Notes under the pieces: model-generated
The model's input: the letters and a program-made list of their open reading frames with translations, nothing else
Told to the model about the DNA's origin: nothing
Databases searched by the model: none
Translations under genes and position numbers: made by a program
Part shown: piece after piece, positions 1 to 8,241 of the stretch
Layout: every line of letters begins with the position of its first letter
Position numbering within the stretch: position 1 is the stretch's first letter
Source: Rhodospirillum centenum SW
GTDB lineage: Bacteria > Pseudomonadota > Alphaproteobacteria > Azospirillales > Azospirillaceae
Assembly: GCF_000016185.1 (NCBI RefSeq)
Contig: NC_011420.2
Location: 1,074,501-1,138,500, forward strand
Direction: 5' to 3'
DNA: 64,000 nt

Positions 1-340
1 TGCGCACGCGCTCCTCCGCCAGCTTCACCCGCTTCTCGTGCAGCATCCGGGCGACGTCCAGCAGCTCCGCCACGTCGGCGTCGATGGAGACATGTTCCCG
101 CACGACCGAGGCCAGGGCGCCCAGCGCGTGCCAGATCTCGTCGCCGCGGAAGGCCAGCAGCGCCACGCAGGCGACGCCGCCGACCACGATGACCAGCCCC
201 TCCTCATTGTAGAAGAAGACGGCGCTGCCGCCGGTGCCGACCACGAACCAGAGCAGCGCCGCCGTCGCCAGCACGCCCAGCACCGTCGTCGCCAGGAATC
301 CGCCCGTCCGTCCGCCCTTCTTCGCTGCCGCCTGGGGCAC
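1..340 (-). CDS. MotA/ExbB-type proton-channel-like protein, N-terminal part (runs off window)
   Basis: The reading frame leaves the left edge, so only about 113 residues are visible. The start is GTG at 340 behind a strong GGAGGA ribosome site; an in-frame TAG lies just upstream, which fixes the 5' limit. The N-terminus is basic (KKGGRT) and is followed by a membrane segment (about residues 15-33) and a second one around residues 46-64 with the pattern GLVIVVGG, typical of the first two helices of MotA stator proteins. A soluble stretch rich in charged residues follows. The MotA/TolQ/ExbB family forms proton channels that power flagella or envelope machines. The C-terminal channel helices lie outside the window, so assignment rests on the N-terminal pattern alone. 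Confidence 0.5.
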   Translation of the reverse strand, partial: MPQAAAKKGGRTGGFLATTVLGVLATAALLWFVVGTGGSAVFFYNEEGLVIVVGGVACVALLAFRGDEIWHALGALASVVREHVSIDADVAELLDVARMLHEKRVKLAEERVR

Positions 341-544
341 GCCGTCCTCCGCAGAAACCCCGCCCTACCCATTTCGGACGTAAGGCAACCGTCCGCCCTG
401 CGCCGGGAATTCCCAATGATCTGGGTCAAGGGCGGCCCGGTCCGCCGGAACCGCGCGCGGCGGACGCCCCTGCGGCGCGCGATTTACCATTGTGTGGCGT
501 GCGCCGGACAGGCAGGGTTGCGCCGCAATGCGACCTCTGGGGGC

Positions 545-1135
545 ATGTTGTCCGTGATCCGCCCGCTCTATGACTGGACGATGCGTCTGGCCGCCCATCC
601 TCATGCCCTCTGGGCCCTGGCTGCGGTCAGCTTCGCCGAAAGCTCCTTCTTCCCGATCCCGCCCGACGTGATGCTGATTCCGCTGGTACTCGCCTGCCGG
701 GAGCGGGCGTTCCTGCTCGCCGGGGTCTGCACTCTGGCGTCCGTCGTCGGCGGCTACTTCGGCTACGCCATCGGCTATTTCCTGTTCGACGGGGTCGGCC
801 GCCACGTCTTCGACGCCTACGGCCTGATGCCAGCCTACGAGGGCCTCAAGGGCTATTTCGACCAGTACGGCGCCTGGGTCATCATGATCAAGGGCATGAC
901 GCCGATCCCCTACAAGCTGCTGACCATCGCCAGCGGCGCCCTGCACTTCGACCTGCTGGAGTTCACCACCGCGTCCATAATCTCCCGCAGCGTCCGGTTC
1001 TTCCTGGTCGCGGCATTGCTGTGGAAGTTCGGCGAACCGATCCGGGCCTTCGTCGAGACGCGGCTGACCCTGGTCACGACCCTGTTCGTCATCCTGCTGG
1101 TGGGCGGCTTCCTGGCCGTGGCCCTGATCCGCTGA
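545..1135 (+). CDS. DedA/YqaA-family integral membrane protein (SNARE-associated fold)
   Basis: The protein has 196 residues with several hydrophobic helices. The family signature is visible: FAESSFFPIPPDVMLIPL near residues 27-44, then GGYFGYAIGYFLFDGVG and, in the second half, a re-entrant region (KGMTPIPYKLLTIASGAL) followed by SRSVRFFLVA with the conserved Arg. DedA-superfamily proteins are thought to be proton-dependent lipid transporters/flippases of the inner membrane; YqaA types are the short branch. The frame is open far upstream, but homology begins at the ATG at 545, which follows a G-rich ribosome site. It diverges from the MotA-like gene and converges on the downstream tatA-like gene. 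Confidence 0.85.
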   Translation: MLSVIRPLYDWTMRLAAHPHALWALAAVSFAESSFFPIPPDVMLIPLVLACRERAFLLAGVCTLASVVGGYFGYAIGYFLFDGVGRHVFDAYGLMPAYEGLKGYFDQYGAWVIMIKGMTPIPYKLLTIASGALHFDLLEFTTASIISRSVRFFLVAALLWKFGEPIRAFVETRLTLVTTLFVILLVGGFLAVALIR

Positions 1136-1162
1136 CGACACCCCCGGCGGCATCCCCTGCGC

Positions 1163-1203
1163 GGCGCGACCGGCGGCGCGGCGATGCCCGCGCCGGTCGC
1201 GCC
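1163..1203. terminator. Hairpin between convergent genes
   Basis: Perfect 13-bp inverted repeat (arms 1163-1175 and 1191-1203, loop 15 nt) lying in the 77-bp gap between the DedA-type gene and the convergent tatA-like gene. There is no T tract, so it is either a weak bidirectional terminator or a transcript-end stabiliser. Confidence 0.5.
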
Positions 1204-1212
1204 GGGGCGCTG

Positions 1213-1395
1213 TCACGCCTGGGGCGGGGTCTGGGACGGCCCCGGCAGGGTCTCGTCGTCCTTGGAGAGCTCGCGCTTGAAGGCCTTCATGCCCTTCGCA
1301 AGGTCACCCATGGCGCGCGGCAGCTTCCCGGCGCCGAAGACGACCAGGACGACGCCCAGCACCACCACCCAGTGCAGCCAACTGAAACCGCCCAT
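1213..1395 (-). CDS. TatA/TatE-family protein (second copy in window)
   Basis: Sixty-residue protein of the TatA pattern: short N-terminus, one membrane helix ([21 protein letters not shown]), then an amphipathic helix with the hallmark [24 protein letters not shown], then a short polar tail. TatA oligomers form the translocation element of the twin-arginine pathway in the inner membrane. A complete tatABC operon is at 20.3-22.0 kb, so this is a paralogue. The start ATG follows a GGAGG site. It lies downstream of the SecDF fusion on the same strand but a strong terminator separates them, so it probably has its own promoter. It may be a TatE-like spare or a specialised subunit. Confidence 0.85.
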   Translation of the reverse strand: MGGFSWLHWVVVLGVVLVVFGAGKLPRAMGDLAKGMKAFKRELSKDDETLPGPSQTPPQA

Positions 1396-1527
1396 CTCTC
1401 AACCTCCATGCATGGAGCGCGGAGCATACACCCGCGTGAAGTCGCGGGAAATCTCCGGCTCTCCTGTCTCTCCTAATGGTCATCCCCGGACCGGCCGCCG
1501 TCCCGGGCCGGCCTCCCGGATGAAGGA

Positions 1528-1558
1528 CGCCCGCGGGAGCAGGGCGCTCCCGCGGGCG
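1528..1558 (-). terminator. Strong hairpin terminator downstream of secDF
   Basis: Perfect 13-bp GC-rich stem (1528-1540 with 1546-1558) and 5-nt loop, 29 bp beyond the secDF stop. Read on the minus strand it is followed by TCCTTCAT, mildly U-rich. This should end secDF transcription before the tatA-like gene. Confidence 0.7.
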
Positions 1559-1586
1559 GTTCTTCGGTCAGGGCAAGGCGCGGGGC

Positions 1587-4130
1587 TCAGCCCGCCGACT
1601 TCGCCCCGTCCGCGACCTGGGTGCCGCCCGCATCCTCGGCCGGACCCCGGCGCAGCCGCTTCTCGCCGAGATACAGCAGGATCGGCGCCGCGATGAAGAT
1701 GGACGACGAGGTCGCCAGCACCACGCCGAACAGCAGCACCCAGGCAAACTCCCGCAGCCCCTCGCCGGCGAACAGGGCCAGCGGAAGCGTGGCGAGGAAG
1801 ATGGCGATGCTGGTCGAGATGGTGCGCCCCATCGTCTCGTTGATGCTGCGGTCGATCAGCTCGCGCAGCGGCATCTTGCGGTAGAGCCGCAGGTTCTCGC
1901 GCACACGGTCATAGACGACGACCTTGTCGTTGATCGAGTAACCCATGATCGTCAGGATCGCCGCGATGGCCGTCAGGTTGAACTGGATTCCGGTCAGCGC
2001 GAAGAAGCCGATGGTCTTGGTCACGTCCAGCATCATCGTCACGACGGCGCCGACGCCGAACTGCCATTCGAAGCGGAAGGTGATGTAGGCCAGCATGGCG
2101 ATGGCCGCGAGGCCGAGCGCGATCATGCCGTTCTGGAAGAGCTCGGCGCTGACGGAGGCGCCGACCGCCTCGACGCGCCGGATCTCCAGGCCGGGGTAGA
2201 TCTCGACCAGTTTCGCCTGCAGCGTCTTCACGACCTGCTGCTGCGCCTCCTCGGCGCCCTCCTGGCGCTCCAACCGGATCAGCGTGTCGCGCGGGGAGCC
2301 GAACTCCTGGATCGCGACCGACCCGGTGGCGATGCCGGACACGGCGTCGCGGAGCCGGTCGATGTCGGTCGCCTCGGGGGTGCGCACCTCGATGACGATG
2401 CCGCCCGCGAAGTCAATGCCGTAGTTGAGGCCGGGCTTCACGAACAGCGCGATCGACGCGGCGCTCAGCAGGACCGACATGGCGATGCCGATGTGGCGGC
2501 CGCGCATGAAGGAGATGTTGAGGTTGTCGGGGGCCGGACGCAGCCAGGTCCCGACTTTCAGGATCTTGGGCTTCACGCGCCGGAACCAGCGCGCCGTGAT
2601 CATCCGCGCCACCACGGTGGCGGTGAACATGGAGGTGATGATGCCGAGGCTGATCGTGACGGCGAAGCCCTTCACCGTCCCGGTGCCCACGGCATAGAGG
2701 ATGATCATCTTGATCAGGGTGGTCAGATTGCTGTCGGTGATGGTGGCGTAGGCCTTCGAGAAGCCGGCCTCCAGCGCCGCCAGCGGCGTCCGACCGCGCC
2801 GCGCCTCCTCGCGGACGCGCTCGTTGATCAGGATGTTCGCGTCCACCGACATGCCGAGCGTCAGCAGCAGGCCGGCGATGCCGGGCAGCGTGAGCGTCGC
2901 CTCCAGCAGCGACAGCGCGGCGATCGTGAGGAACAGGTTGAAGATGAGGGCGACGTTCGCATAGAAGCCCAGCCGCCCGTAGGCCATGGCCATGTAGCTC
3001 ACGACCAGGACGAAGCCCACGAGGCAGGCGATCAGGCCGGCCCGGATGCTCTCGGCGCCCAGCTCGGGCCCGATGGAGCGTTCCTCGACCACGGTCAGCG
3101 GGGCCGGGAGCGCGCCGGCGCGCAGCAGCACGGCCAGCTCGGTCGCGGACTGGGCGGTGAAGCTGCCGCTGATCTGGCCCCGGCCGCCCAGGATCGGCTC
3201 GTTGATGCGCGGGGCGCTGATCACCCGGCCGTCCAGCACGATGGCGAAGAGACGTCCGACATTGTCCTTGGTGATGTCCCCGAAGCGGCGGGCGCCGATG
3301 GAGTCGAACCGGAAGTTGACGACCCACTGGCCGGTACGGGAATCGGCGCTCGGCTGGGCGTCCACCAGGGTGGCGCCGTCCACCTCGACGCGCTTGCGCA
3401 CCAGCACGCGGCCGCCGCCGGCGCCACGGTCGGCGTTCGGCAGCCATTCGGTGCCCGGCGGCGGAGGCGATCCGGGGTTGAGGGTCGCGTCATCGACCAC
3501 GAGATGGAAGGTCATCTTCGCGGTCTGGCCCAGCAGCCGCTTGATCCGGCCGGGGTCGCTGACGCCGGGGAGCTGGACCAGGATGCGGCCGCTGCCCTGG
3601 CGGGCGACGATCGGTTCGTTGACGCCCGTCTCGTCGATGCGGCGGCGCACGATCTCCAGGGACTGCTGGACCACGCGGTCCATCTTCGCCTGGAAGCCGC
3701 CTTCCGTCAGGGTCAGGCGGACGGCGCGCGGCGCCTCCGCGGCGTCGAACTCGCCGGGCTGGCCCGGACCGATCGGACCCCACAGCGGCCGCAACGCCGC
3801 GACGGCGGGGGACACCTGGGCGTCGTCGGCGAAGCTGACGGTCACCGTGTCGGCATCGGCGGTGACGCCCGTCGGGCGGATGCCGGCGTCGCGCAGCAGG
3901 GCGCGGGCCTGGTCTCCGGCGCTGGACAGGGTCTCCTTCCGCACAGTGTCGGCATCCACCTGCAGCAGCAGGTAGGAACCGCCCTGGAGGTCGAGGCCGA
4001 GATTGATGTGGCGGTAGGGCAGCCAGGCCGGGAGTGTGCCGGCCGGCAGCAGGCTCGGGAGCGAGAAGATCACGCCGAGCAGGCAGATGGCGGTCACGAC
4101 CGCCGTCCGCAGGGGGGAGAAGTTGAGCAT
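1587..4130 (-). CDS. secDF: SecD-SecF fusion protein (Sec translocon accessory)
   Basis: An 847-residue single chain carrying both halves of the SecDF export motor. N-terminal helix, then the SecD periplasmic head (GLDLQGGSYLLLQV near residue 45; VVQQSLEIVRRRIDETG; ISGSFTAQSATELAVLLRAG), then the SecD membrane block with SVDANILINERVREE. After about residue 540 the SecF half starts: GLNYGIDFAGGIVIEV, and the SecF counterpart of the DAN motif, GYSINDKVVVYDRVREN. SecDF uses the proton gradient to pull exported proteins out of SecYEG. A second, SecD-only gene sits at 29.2 kb beside yajC and has no secF next to it, so this fusion holds the only SecF domain in the window. Confidence 0.93.
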   Translation of the reverse strand: MLNFSPLRTAVVTAICLLGVIFSLPSLLPAGTLPAWLPYRHINLGLDLQGGSYLLLQVDADTVRKETLSSAGDQARALLRDAGIRPTGVTADADTVTVSFADDAQVSPAVAALRPLWGPIGPGQPGEFDAAEAPRAVRLTLTEGGFQAKMDRVVQQSLEIVRRRIDETGVNEPIVARQGSGRILVQLPGVSDPGRIKRLLGQTAKMTFHLVVDDATLNPGSPPPPGTEWLPNADRGAGGGRVLVRKRVEVDGATLVDAQPSADSRTGQWVVNFRFDSIGARRFGDITKDNVGRLFAIVLDGRVISAPRINEPILGGRGQISGSFTAQSATELAVLLRAGALPAPLTVVEERSIGPELGAESIRAGLIACLVGFVLVVSYMAMAYGRLGFYANVALIFNLFLTIAALSLLEATLTLPGIAGLLLTLGMSVDANILINERVREEARRGRTPLAALEAGFSKAYATITDSNLTTLIKMIILYAVGTGTVKGFAVTISLGIITSMFTATVVARMITARWFRRVKPKILKVGTWLRPAPDNLNISFMRGRHIGIAMSVLLSAASIALFVKPGLNYGIDFAGGIVIEVRTPEATDIDRLRDAVSGIATGSVAIQEFGSPRDTLIRLERQEGAEEAQQQVVKTLQAKLVEIYPGLEIRRVEAVGASVSAELFQNGMIALGLAAIAMLAYITFRFEWQFGVGAVVTMMLDVTKTIGFFALTGIQFNLTAIAAILTIMGYSINDKVVVYDRVRENLRLYRKMPLRELIDRSINETMGRTISTSIAIFLATLPLALFAGEGLREFAWVLLFGVVLATSSSIFIAAPILLYLGEKRLRRGPAEDAGGTQVADGAKSAG

Positions 4131-4255
4131 GGGTCCGTTACGCTGGCTGCCCCCGGAAGCGCTGCCTGCCGGTTCGGACGGGAGGCGGCGCAGCGCGGAG
4201 GGCGTGGAAGCGGGAGGGCCGGACCGGGGACCGGACCTCCGATGGAAAATCCGTC

Positions 4256-4678
4256 TCAGGCCCCGCGCGGCGGGCTGCGGGCCCGCACGCTGTCGGGCAG
4301 CGCCGGCCGGGGCTCATGGCCTTCCGGCCCGGCGCTCTCGGCCGGCCCGGAAGGACGCTCGAGCACGAGGGTGGCCGGCACGAGGAAAGGGGGTGCTGGA
4401 GGTGCCGCGGTCGCGGACTGCTTGCGCTCGACCCGCGGCCCGACGGTCGGGCTTCCCTTGTCGGGGGCGATGACGCCGGCATCGTCGCCGACCGAGCCGC
4501 CGGACGCCTTGCCGTGCGGCGCCGGCGACAGCGGTCCGGGCCCCATGGCCGGCAGTCCCAGGACGAAGCCCAGGAGCAGGGCCGCGCACCACGCACGCAG
4601 GTGTGCGAGTGCCGTCCCGGCGTCACCGGCGCTTCCGCTGGCATTGATGGCGCGTGTCACCGGACCGGAACCCGTCAT
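4256..4678 (-). CDS. Hypothetical exported Pro/Ala-rich protein
   Basis: I do not recognise a family. From the ATG at 4678 the product is 140 residues: a weakly basic N-terminus, a hydrophobic segment (AWCAALLLGFVLGLPAM, about residues 28-45) that looks like an uncleaved anchor or signal sequence, then a low-complexity Gly/Pro/Ala-rich tail. It lies upstream of secDF on the same strand with about 125 bp between, so the two could be cotranscribed. The ribosome site is poor and the composition is what random GC-rich sequence gives, so reality of the gene is uncertain. A longer form from a GTG-type start at 4828 is possible but its N-terminus looks like noise. Confidence 0.35.
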   Translation of the reverse strand: MTGSGPVTRAINASGSAGDAGTALAHLRAWCAALLLGFVLGLPAMGPGPLSPAPHGKASGGSVGDDAGVIAPDKGSPTVGPRVERKQSATAAPPAPPFLVPATLVLERPSGPAESAGPEGHEPRPALPDSVRARSPPRGA

Positions 4679-4912
4679 GTCGACATGGGGCAGTAGTACG
4701 GTGCTCGGGCTCCGCAGACAAGTGCGCGCGCGGGGACAGGGCCTGCCGACAGTCATGCAGGCGCGCGGCACCCCGCGACCGGCCGGGGCGGTCGAGGGCG
4801 CGGGGGCTGGTCTCCCGTCCTCCGGCACGCTCCGGCGGACGGGAGCGGCGGACGGGGACGGGGGGCGCGGCGGAGCACCCGGCTGGTGCCCCGCCGCGTC
4901 CGTCGGCCGGGG

Positions 4913-5692
4913 CTACCGCCCGGCCGCCTCCAGCCGTTCCGTGGCGGCGCGGATGAACGCGACCTCCTCGCGCCAGGGCAGCGTCCGGGAGAGGGCGGGG
5001 TCGGCCAGCGCCTCGTCCAGGACGGCCCGCATCCGGTCGAGCTTGTCCTTGTCGCCGCCGACGAAGCGGGCGGCCCGGTCCCGCCAGCGGCGCGCCAGGT
5101 CCATGGCCTCCGCTGTGGCCGGGTCCCGGCCGAGCATGGACCGGGCCTCCATCAGCAGCGCCTCCCGTTCCGCGGCATCCGTGGTCCCGACGGACGCCGC
5201 GGGCGCGGCGCCGGCCAGCGTCTCCCGCTCCTCCGCGGTGAAGTGCCGGGCGAAGAGGAGTGCGAGGCCCTCCCGCCAGTCCGGTGTTGCAGTGGTCATG
5301 ACGATCTCCCTTGTCAGTGTCACGAGATCGTCCATCGAGAGGGGGCGCCCGGCGGCCAGCCGCTCCCTGGCCCGGGCGACCAGCGCAAGCGCGGACTCCA
5401 GGGCGCCGAGGCGCTGCCGGAGGTCCTTCTCCTGCGCCTCCAGGATCGGGCCCAGGTCGTCGCCCAGCCCGGCGAGGCAGCGGCCGATCCGGGCCAGGGG
5501 AAGGCCGAGCGACCTGAGCGCCAGAACCTGGTGCAGCCGCCGCATCTGGTCGGGACCGTAGGTGCGGTACCCGGCCCCGGTGCGGACAGGCGTCACCAGC
5601 CCGTGGCGCTCGTAGACCCGCAGCGCCTTGGCGGTCACGCCCAGCAGGGCTGCGGTCTCGGCCGCGGTGCGGTACTGCGGGTCCAGCGTCAA
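4913..5692 (-). CDS. MerR-family transcriptional regulator with TipAS-like C-terminal domain
   Basis: 259 residues. The N-terminal 75 form a MerR winged helix (TAAETAALLGVTAKALRVYERHGLV, then GYRTYGPDQMRRLHQVLALRSLGLPL), followed by the dimerising coiled coil. The C-terminal ~130 residues are helical and Trp/Arg/Glu-rich (FTAEERETL, WREEVAFIRAATERLEAAGR), as in TipA-type drug-binding domains. No metal-binding Cys pattern is present, so a metal sensor of the MerR/ZntR kind is unlikely; an organic ligand or drug is more probable. The start is TTG at 5692 preceded by GGGAGGGG. No target gene is adjacent apart from the downstream small exported protein. Confidence 0.85.
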   Translation of the reverse strand: MTLDPQYRTAAETAALLGVTAKALRVYERHGLVTPVRTGAGYRTYGPDQMRRLHQVLALRSLGLPLARIGRCLAGLGDDLGPILEAQEKDLRQRLGALESALALVARARERLAAGRPLSMDDLVTLTREIVMTTATPDWREGLALLFARHFTAEERETLAGAAPAASVGTTDAAEREALLMEARSMLGRDPATAEAMDLARRWRDRAARFVGGDKDKLDRMRAVLDEALADPALSRTLPWREEVAFIRAATERLEAAGR

Positions 5693-5879
5693 CTGCCCCT
5701 CCCGTCGATGGACCCGCCGATCACGCAGGCCGGCCCCAGGGGCCGGGTCAAGCGCGAACGAGGATCAGAATCCACCTATGTCCGCCAACAGCGGCGCCAA
5801 TCCGCCGAAAAGTGTGAGGCAAACTGTGGGGGTGCTGGAGCGGATTTTGCTGTGAAATCAACATTCCAGCGCGAAAAAC

Positions 5880-5969
5880 TGGCGGATGGGGTGGGATTCG
5901 AACCCACGGTGGGCTTGCACCCACGGCGGTTTTCAAGACCGCTGCCTTAAACCGCTCGGCCACCCATCC
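5880..5969 (-). tRNA. tRNA-Ser (anticodon UGA)
   Basis: Read on the minus strand it has a 7-bp acceptor stem (GGATGGG with CCCATCC), D-arm, anticodon stem GCGGT/ACCGC with loop CTTGAAA giving anticodon TGA, a long class II variable arm, T-arm with TTCGAAT, discriminator G and an encoded CCA at 5880-5882. Long variable arm plus G discriminator are serine features. Confidence 0.96.
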
Positions 5970-6146
5970 GGCTGGGCCAACTGGTAACCGCAGCGCGGCG
6001 GCTTCGCAAGGGTGTTTGCGCGCCGGGGGGTTCCCCGTGGCTTTCACCCGCGTCCTCTCCGGCGGTCTCTCCGTGCCTTGATCCGGGGCCGTCGGTCGCG
6101 GGGGCCGGGGAGGGGCCGCCGCGCCTAAGGGGTGCCCAGGGGGCGG

Positions 6147-7415
6147 TCAGAGCAGCAGGTGCTCGCTCGCCTGTGCCCGCATGCAGTGGTTCGAGCCCAT
6201 GGCCGCGGCGTAGCCGCCGGCGTTCAGGAAGGCGATCACGTCGCCCTCCTCCACCGCCGGGAAGGGCAAGGCCTCGGCCCAGAGGTCCAGCGCCTCGTTG
6301 ATGTTGCCGGCGATGCTGACGGGGGCCAGCGCATCCGCCGCCCAGGCGCGGGCCGGGTCCTGGTGCAGCCGGGCCGGCACCGGCTCGCAGGGCAGGCGGT
6401 AGAACACGGGCTCCACCGCCAGATTGAAGCCGCCATCCACGCCGACGAAGGTGGTGGCGCGCTTGCGCTCCACCGTGTTGGCCTGGAGCAGCAGCACGCC
6501 CGCATCCTTGACGACATAGTCGCCGGGCTCGACCCAGACCTCGATGCCGCGGCCGGCGAAGCTGTCGCGGATCACCGCGGCCCAGGCCTCCAGGTCCAGC
6601 GGCCGGTCGCCGGCCGCATGCGGCACGCCCAGGCCGCCGCCCAGATTGACGAGGCGCGCCTGCGGCACCCGGTCCAGGAACCAGAGGCATTCGCGCACCA
6701 CCTCCGCCCAGGCGGGAAGCTGGGCGTTCAGATAGCCCCAGCCGACATGGAAATGGATGCCCCGGACCGTGAGCCCGTGGGATGCGGCCAGCGCCAGCGC
6801 CTCCTCGAAACGGTCGCGGTAGATGCCGAACTTGGAGGTGCGCTCGCCGCTGTAGCGGAGAAGCTGGTTCTCCCCGTACCCCACCCCCAGGGCCGGGTTG
6901 ACCCGGATGCCGATCTCCCGCCCCGGGCTGACGGCGGCCAGCCGCCGGAGGGTGGAGAGGCTGTCGGCGTTGACCCAGGTCTCCGGATGCCGCGCCAGCA
7001 CGGCGAGGTCGGCCTCCGAGACGGAGGTCGCGGTGTAGGACACCTCCTCCGGCCGGAAGCCGCACTGCACGGCGAAGCGCAGTTCGTTGGGGGAGCAGGC
7101 GTCGATGCCGCAGAGGCCGGACGCCTTCATCCAGGTCAGCAGCGGGCCGTGGCGGTTCGCCTTCATGGCATAGCGGATGGCGTGCGGCAGTCCGGTGGAC
7201 TCCAGCGCCGCCTTCAGCCGCCGCAGATTCTCCAGCACCCGAGGGCCGGAATAGACATAGGCCGGCGTGCCGGCCTGCCGCGCCAGTTCGGCGAGGTTCC
7301 GGCCGGCGAGGTGCAGGTCGCGGCCGACATAGCGCAGGTCCGGCCGCTCCCACCAGAGCGCGGGCGCGCAAGGAAGAGCCGCGGCGGACGTCGCCGCGAG
7401 GGCATCCGGGGTCAT
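6147..7415 (-). CDS. Fold-type III PLP-dependent decarboxylase (DAP/ornithine decarboxylase-like)
   Basis: 422 residues from the ATG at 7415, 11 bp after the SET gene's stop. An alanine-racemase-type barrel is visible: YAMKANRH holds the PLP lysine (about residue 81), HFHVGWG, GGGLG and VEPGDYVV bind cofactor phosphate, and a C-terminal beta domain carries the second-site residues. The usual CESxD active-site motif of diaminopimelate decarboxylase is replaced by AGNINEALDLW, so the catalytic Cys is missing and the substrate probably differs. It is closer to the divergent PvsE/Y4yA-like branches than to LysA. Family enzymes decarboxylate basic amino acids or conjugates. The tight pairing with a SET methyltransferase suggests they act in one pathway; this is inference. 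Confidence 0.8.
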   Translation of the reverse strand: MTPDALAATSAAALPCAPALWWERPDLRYVGRDLHLAGRNLAELARQAGTPAYVYSGPRVLENLRRLKAALESTGLPHAIRYAMKANRHGPLLTWMKASGLCGIDACSPNELRFAVQCGFRPEEVSYTATSVSEADLAVLARHPETWVNADSLSTLRRLAAVSPGREIGIRVNPALGVGYGENQLLRYSGERTSKFGIYRDRFEEALALAASHGLTVRGIHFHVGWGYLNAQLPAWAEVVRECLWFLDRVPQARLVNLGGGLGVPHAAGDRPLDLEAWAAVIRDSFAGRGIEVWVEPGDYVVKDAGVLLLQANTVERKRATTFVGVDGGFNLAVEPVFYRLPCEPVPARLHQDPARAWAADALAPVSIAGNINEALDLWAEALPFPAVEEGDVIAFLNAGGYAAAMGSNHCMRAQASEHLLL

Positions 7416-7426
7416 GGCGGCTATCC

Positions 7427-7954
7427 TCACTCGGCCATGGCGGGGGCCTGCATCGGCTCGCGCCGGCCGGTGATCCAGCGCCGGCAGTTGGGCGCGCCGC
7501 ACAGGCAGGGGAACTGCTTGAACAGCACGTCCTCGGTACTGGCGTAGTCCATGGTCAGCGGCTCACCGGGGTCGATGTCCTTGATCGCCCACAGCTCGAA
7601 CCGCTGCATGTCCAGAAAGCAGTTCGGGTCGCAGGAATGCAGCAGATAGCCGGTGAAGTAGGGGTCGTAGAGATGGCTGTCCGGGCTGATCTGCAGGGTG
7701 TGCTGGCGCACCGCGTGAACGACGGTGCCGCTGATCCGGCAGATGCGGTGGCCGCGGGCGAAGGCCCGGCGGGCATAGACGCCGAGGCCCTTGCCGTCGT
7801 CCCGGCGGGAGACGGCGAATTCCTCTTCCGTGGGGTAGCCGTCGCCCAGGGCGAAGGCGGCCGGATAGAGGGAGCGGGGCTGTTGGGGGTCGAGGGTGAT
7901 GACGGGGACGGGCGGAACGGACTGCGGCGCGCGGCGCGTTCGTGGGACGGTCAT
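7427..7954 (-). CDS. SET-domain protein-lysine methyltransferase-like protein with post-SET motif
   Basis: 175 residues, almost all SET domain. Motif I is GKGLGVYARRAFARGH (SAM binding); the pseudoknot motifs are LLHSCDPNC and DIDPGEPLTMDY with the catalytic Tyr; the C-terminus has a post-SET zinc motif CLCGAPNCRRW, which with the Cys of DPNC would bind one Zn. SET enzymes transfer methyl groups from SAM to lysine side chains. The complete post-SET cluster resembles eukaryotic histone methyltransferases, although such proteins occur in scattered bacteria. It is the first gene of a two-gene unit with the PLP decarboxylase (11 bp to its ATG). Target unknown: a protein, or a lysine-like small molecule handled by the partner. 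Confidence 0.85.
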   Translation of the reverse strand: MTVPRTRRAPQSVPPVPVITLDPQQPRSLYPAAFALGDGYPTEEEFAVSRRDDGKGLGVYARRAFARGHRICRISGTVVHAVRQHTLQISPDSHLYDPYFTGYLLHSCDPNCFLDMQRFELWAIKDIDPGEPLTMDYASTEDVLFKQFPCLCGAPNCRRWITGRREPMQAPAMAE

Positions 7955-8241
7955 CGGCGGAGCGGGACTCCAGGGTTACCCCGCGAGGGGAGCCCATAAT
8001 CGTTATCAGTCCCGTATCCGTCCGCAAGCAACACTTTGTGGGAAGTCGGGCCGCAGCCATGCGGTTTCCGGTGCCTGCCTTAACCCCCTCTCAAGGTCGG
8101 GTTAACCGATGGGCGGTGCGTCGCCAGGAGCCGGTGGCATGCGGGTCCGGGCCGACGCTATCCTGACCGCGGCCCGCCCGGCGGCGGGCCCAGGATTTGC
8201 CGCGGAAATGCGGCCAATGACGGTACCGGAGGAACGCTTCC

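Noticed and set aside
2493-5561. Plus-strand frame of about 1,000 codons opposite secDF and the MerR gene
   Set aside because: Shadow of the minus-strand genes; no recognised motif along its length.
8080-8107. TTAACC pair upstream of the acyl-CoA dehydrogenase as a CtrA site
   Set aside because: The spacing between TTAA elements is 18 nt, not the 7 of the CtrA consensus.
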